Below, piece by piece: positions 58,977 to 64,000 of a stretch of DNA of 64,000 nucleotides. The stretch is from NCBI GenBank assembly GCA_907165275.2, contig OU015665.1, positions 744,001 through 808,000 on the forward strand, in the 5' to 3' direction. The notes below the pieces were generated by a model. It saw nothing but the letters and a program-made list of their open reading frames with translations. It ran no database searches and was not told where the DNA came from. The stretch is from Zygaena filipendulae. Its lineage: Eukaryota; Arthropoda; Insecta; Lepidoptera; Zygaenidae. Position 1 is the first letter of the stretch, and every line of letters starts with the position of its first letter. The position numbers were made by a program, and so were the translations under genes.

Positions 58977-60079
58977 TAAATAATATATAATAATAACATA
59001 AAATTCGCATCTGAGTTTGTTTGTTTGTTTGTTTATAACAACTCAACCGATTATTTTGCATACGCGTAAGTAATCAGGGGTACAGAAAAGTATGTCCTTT
59101 TCTTTTATCCTGAGATTCCCGGGGAAGCTTGAGAATAATGTGGGTGAATCCGCGGGGAAGAGCCAGTTTGAAATAAAGAAGGAAAGAAAATATTTTCAAA
59201 AACCAAAATGGTAGACAATACGGCATACGCAACACAAAATTGAGCTTATCTCAGTGTATAAATCGAATTATTATGTTATTTGGTTTATAAAGGTACCACT
59301 ACATGAACGTTTACACGCGTTGCGTCCAATTACATATTAAGTATAACAGTGAATAATTTATGGCTAATAATAAGAGCTAATATGGTTTACAAATTATATG
59401 GAAAAGAAAAATATTCTGCAATAATGGATACAAAAGAGTACAAAACATATTATAATGTTTAGAAAGTCGCCCCTCTTAGGATAGGTATAGTCTATTTGAC
59501 AGTCCTTTAAAATCTAGCTTGAAAAAAAAAAAAAAAAAACAGAACTTGATATTATGTTCAGCGAAGTGAAGTGTAGCGAGGCGTTCCAATGACAGTTACT
59601 GTCCTGGACGAGCGCCAACTGCCAAGCTCCGGCGAGGCGTCCCTGCTACAGCGGCGCACTAATGTGTTCGTCCGACAGATGATAAATATTATATTTACGA
59701 CGTCTACGGTCTCCGGTGGCGTCACGCGAGGCGCTCGCTATATAATATTTATAAAAAAAAATATATATGGACGCAACCACACAACAGATATGTATAGAGG
59801 GGGCATTAAACTCTTTTTAGTATGAAAACAGATGAAAACCATCGACGAAGGCTCGTTTTCCCCATACAAAACTATTCGTCGCACACACGAATTTTCGTGT
59901 GAAACCTCTTTTGGTATCATATTTATTTATGGCGTAGAATATTGTAGAAAATGTATTTGGGGTTGCCAGCAAACAAATTTTGACGTAGCATAAGACGTGT
60001 TCTGACTAACTGATAGAATCATGGATACAGCCCACATACCGCTTGTTGTAGAAAGACATGTGTAAGGCGACTTATAATT

Positions 60080-60314
60080 GGACATAGATAAGCAATAGTG
60101 TGTTAACCCACATTGGAGAAATTTTGAATAAATCTTGTTTTAAAATAATATCGTCATTTTGTTTTAGCATTTTTTTATGTTTAAATGTTTTTTGGTATTT
60201 AAACAATGCAGTAAGGTAAACACATAATTAAAAAACGCTCTATAAATCTCAATAAAGCGTTTTAAATCAATAACTTAATATTGTGGGTTAACATGTTATT
60301 GCTTATCTGCGTCC
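60080..60314 (+). mobile_element. MITE family B, copy 4
   Basis: AATT duplications (60076-60079, 60315-60318); ends GGACATAGATAAGCAATA and TTATCTGCGTCC. Confidence 0.88.
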
Positions 60315-60706
60315 AATTTTCGTAGACGTTCGATAAAACACTGTTGGGTTGTGGTCTCCTTTACACAAAAAAATTTAACGCGTACAACGTATGCCGGCGG
60401 CGCAACCTACCTAAATACAAGCAAAACAAACTGACTTTCGCAGTAGACTAATTAAGCATGCTTCGTATCAAAATCATATTTACGTAACAAAAGAGTAAAA
60501 AATTCATATTTGCTTTGGGATATTATACGAGTAAAACACATTAATCAATAATGCTGTACAAATACAATATTCAGGCGAATGTTTCAAACTTCAAAGTTAC
60601 ACCCGTTCAGGGGTAGGTAATGAATAATTCGCCATCGACAGCCACGAGGCGTGCCGCGTGTTCAGTCACTATTCGAAAATTCGAAATATCGTCGCTTATA
60701 CAACAA

Positions 60707-60924
60707 CTAGCTGTCCCGCGTGGTTTCACTCGCGATAATTTCGTAGTTCCCGCGGGAATCCCGGATTACAATATAGTCTATCCCACTCAGGGATAAGGTA
60801 GCTTTCTAATGGTGAAAGAATTTCTGAAATCGGTTCGGTAGTTTTTGAGTTAAATCGTAACAAACAAACAAATAAACAAACAAACAAAGAATTAAATCTT
60901 TCCTCTGTATAATATTAGTATAGA
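60707..60924 (-). mobile_element. Helitron-type element, reverse
   Basis: Plus strand A|CTAGCTGTCCCGCGTGG .. TATAATATTAGTATAGA|T, 218 bp. Confidence 0.78.
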
Positions 60925-61062
60925 TACCGCGTAAGTAAAAAAAATTGAGCATGTTTATATACCATTTTGTAGATTAATTATTTTTCCGTGCATCCAATGG
61001 GCTGACACTGGAGGCAATATCGTCCAATTCAAGCGCGAATATTCAATTAGAAAAAGCAATAC

Positions 61063-61388
61063 GGATGTTGACTACTATTGAAAATCAAAATTCTAATTAG
61101 TCCGTCAGTTAGAAAATAAAAAAATAATAGACACGTATTTTTTGCTTTTTTAAATAAATTAAAATATACAGAGATAAAGCGCATTAAAGTTTAGGATGAG
61201 GAAGGAGGTCGTGACGTCACTAACCGCAAAACCGCCATACAAACTGTCAGAATAGTGACGTCACGCGAAATTTGAACTCAACATATCGCCGTTATTTTTT
61301 GATTACGTAAAAAAAGAAAAAATACGTGTCCAATATTTTTTAATAATCTACAAGACGGGCTAAAAAATAAAAATTAGTCAACATGCCC
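61063..61388 (+). mobile_element. MITE family A, copy 8
   Basis: GGATGTTGACTACTATTG .. TAGTCAACATGCCC, two TGACGTCA sites. Confidence 0.86.
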
Positions 61389-62796
61389 ATTATATACATA
61401 TTTTTATCGTGCATGTATTGCATAAAATGAATAATATAGACATAGACATTTACTTTATTTGGCATCAACATCATAATGCGATTTTTTTGTCCCTCCTGAA
61501 AACTAAGCTTTGACTTGCGCGGTAGATACTTATTGTTGTATAAGCGACGATATGTAATCACAGTCGTTGAATCTTAATGTCACAGCTGTGTAATAAAGTT
61601 CAAATACTAATACTAAAAAAAGAGGATTATTGTTAATCTAAATAAATCTAAAAAAAAGTTGTCTCATGTATCATGGAAGGTACTCATCAGAAAAATCAAA
61701 CAAGAGTCAAGACCAAACAAGACTAATTTAGTAACATGTAAAAAGTAATGGCAAATAATTATTATTAATTAGGATACTTGCATTTCATACAGAAATATCT
61801 ATGTCTAAATATTTATTGAAAAACAAACAAACAAACATGTCGACGTCGACAACGAGGACATTAACAATTTTTTCTTGTTTTGTTTCTTCGTTAATTGGAA
61901 GGACAGAGATACTTTCTATATAAATATAGGCTGTGTTTTAAAATTAATGTAAAATTATTGTGTGTGTTAGTAAAATCATTAAAATTTTATCTAGTCTCAA
62001 TTCGAAATTATTGTCTAAATAGGGATCGATTTTATATTCGTAATTTTTTTAAATCGAAATACTGACTGACAAAAAAATCTTTTATAGCATGCAAATAATG
62101 ACCCTAGCTCAATGGAAATCTTGATATTACAGACCGAAATTTGAATTTAATTCACAATATTTATAGGATAGCAAGTGCCCAACCCTGTTCTGTAAATGGC
62201 TGTAGGTACGAACATAAAATCAGCAGTGAAGATAAGCCCGTCGTGCCATCCGCGTTTGTTTAGCCAACTAATAACTGAAGCTTTACAATATTCAAAAGTA
62301 ATTGCGACGCGCAGGCCGCCCGGGGAGCGCCGCGTCGCGTGGTGACCAAACTTTAAACCGCTCGACCGATGCTGCGTGCTACCCCACTGTGGGAGTTTAT
62401 AATTCGCCCTATTAAGATGTATATTTAACATGATTATGAAACAATGGTGCTTGTTAATATACCTATTTGAAACGCAAGTAATAAAACTGGTCAAAATGAA
62501 AGTAGAATGAGTAATGAAATAGGTTCGCCGCCGGTTGGTTTTTGACTTTTCGTTTAGTATCTTTATCACGTCATCGTTTGCGTCATTCAGTCAGCTCTCT
62601 GAATTGGATTGAGATCTCTTATCGCGTTCTTTTCGTGGTGTTCGCCGTTAGCATTTTCATTTAGAAATAATATACCTACATATTTTGTAAAAGGAAATCT
62701 CAACATCATCTCTATGTATAATGTCATTTTATATTTTAAGAATTTTCATTCCACTAATGTAAAAAGTGAAGTGAACTAAGAAAATGAGTTTGAGTA

Positions 62797-63187
62797 TAAG
62801 GCCCGGCTTCCACCAAAGCGGAGAGGAGAGGAGACGAGAGATATGCTGCGAAACTGGCAGGTTATTTCCACCAAAGTGGAGAGGAGATTTGAGCTGTGCG
62901 TAACGGAATGTGAGCTGTGAGAGCTTACGAGTGTGCGAGGCGCGGGGAGAAGGCAGCGGGAAAAGACGTGCGGGTGCCGCTCGGTGGCCAGCACACATCT
63001 CCGCTCTGCCGCACCGCTTGCTCGCGAGCGGCACAAATTTCTATAGACAAATGTGACATCTCCTCTCCTCTCCTCTCCGCTTGGTCCTTTCCACCAAAGC
63101 TAAGTGAAGAGATGTGGAAATAATGAAATCTAATGTACACATCTCCTCTCGTCTTCTCTCCTCCACTTTGGTGGATACCGGGCCTTA
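62797..63187. mobile_element. TIR element with GGAGAGGAG arms
   Basis: TAAGGCCCGG at the left and CCGGGCCTTA at the right. Next to them are CCACCAAAGCGGAGAGGAG and CTCCTCCACTTTGGTGG. Several internal repeats of TTTCCACCAAAG. 391 bp, no transposase. Confidence 0.8.
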
Positions 63188-63768
63188 TTCGCAATCATAG
63201 AATAGTTTAAAATAAAAACAGCAAAAAAATGCGAACTTGAGATAGGATTAAAGATATACAAAATAAATATAGAAATTAAAAATCAACATAACCCAACGCC
63301 TCAACATAATCCAATGACTTCAAAGCATTAGTCAACTTTATCGGGAGAAAAAACCGATCCCAATAAAATAATGGCATTATATGTTTATAAACGGAAAAGC
63401 TCGAACGTTTGCTACGTAAGTCGACTTCGAGAAAAAGAGACGATAGCAATTGTACACGTTTTAAAAGGAACAAAACAGTAAAATAATGCTCTTTTGAAAC
63501 ATAACGACGAAAAACTGGAGCGATTGAATTCTTTGTGTAAAAAAATGTTTCGATCAAAGAAAAGCGGGCGATTCGTTGAATGCTGCTAGAATCTTATATG
63601 TATAAACTGAGAGGTAACATTACGATTCGCAATGGATCGTTTAGTTCCTCTCTTTTATTGACAAGGTACCGGGTACATTCGGCCGATTCTCTGTTTTATT
63701 CGACCGACTTTTGTCTTTCAAAACAAAGAACCTCGCGAAACACCCATTTCTGCGTGCACCATTTGATA

Positions 63769-63959
63769 TCTATACTAATATTATAATGAGGAAAGATTTG
63801 ATTTTTTGTTTGTTTGTTTGTTATCTACTGGACGGATTTCGAAAATTCTTTCACCATTAGAAAGCTACATTATGCCTGAGTTACATAGGCTATATTGCAA
63901 TCCGGATTCCTAGCGGGAACTCCGAAATTATCACGGGTGAAACCGCGCGGGACGGCTAG
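63769..63959 (+). mobile_element. Helitron-type element, complete ends
   Basis: A|TCTATACTAATATTATAATG to GCGCGGGACGGCTAG|T, 191 bp. Confidence 0.8.
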
Positions 63960-64000
63960 TATAGTATAAGTTAGCAATAAATAAAATTCTTCTATTAAGA

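Larger units (their letters stand above)
58977..64000. other. Gene-free right end
   Basis: A decayed Helitron (about 59000-59165), MITE B (60080-60314), reverse Helitron (60707-60924), MITE A (61063-61388), a LINE-like 3' end near 61430-61610, a TIR element (62797-63187) and a last Helitron (63769-63959). Open frames here are short and show no recognisable motif. Confidence 0.5.

Noticed and set aside
62147..62569. 140-codon minus-strand frame
   Set aside because: No recognisable motif, mixed composition and no splice or promoter context; likely chance.

Overview
The window is nuclear DNA from an insect, almost certainly a lepidopteran (moth or butterfly). Genes are split by many introns, the background is AT-rich, and most non-coding DNA is small transposons. 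The commonest are short Helitron-type elements that begin TC, end CTAG after a GCGG..CCGC hairpin, and sit between A and T. From memory, this type is abundant in Lepidoptera (Lep1-like). No prokaryotic or viral gene was seen.

Layout, left to right. (1) 1-2600: repeats and a young 5'-truncated LINE with a 9-bp target duplication. (2) 2616-6825, minus: the 5' three coding exons of an inositol polyphosphate multikinase; the 3' part lies off the left edge. (3) 9876-19249, minus: a mitochondrial 3-hydroxyacyl-CoA dehydrogenase gene (copy 1, 306 aa), with a second, splice-compatible terminal exon 3.3 kb beyond the first. (4) 19250-24459: a divergent intergenic region full of hairpins and inverted minisatellites. 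(5) 24460-27483, plus: HADH copy 2 (310 aa), with the same exon phases and one GC-AG intron. (6) 29417-31612, minus: TAF9, 235 aa in three exons. (7) 31613-38470: repeats without a recognisable gene. (8) 38782-52709, minus: a complete c-Jun N-terminal kinase gene (basket/JNK), nine coding exons, 396 aa, plus an unexpected alternative first coding exon at 49054-49157. (9) 52723-64000: JNK upstream DNA, a GC-rich candidate promoter near 58.5 kb, and more transposons.

The genes do not form an operon-like unit; they are neighbours with separate jobs: inositol phosphate signalling, mitochondrial beta-oxidation, TFIID/SAGA transcription and stress MAP kinase signalling. The main points for follow-up are the duplicated JNK first exon, which would give a kinase with a different glycine-loop strand; the duplicated HADH terminal exon; and a MITE family carrying paired TGACGTCA sites. 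Copies of that MITE end 19 bp from an IPMK splice donor, supply the last base of an HADH stop codon, and flank JNK exons 3-6 as inverted repeats. All exon joins were made by eye from splice sites and reading frame; no database search or transcript evidence was available.
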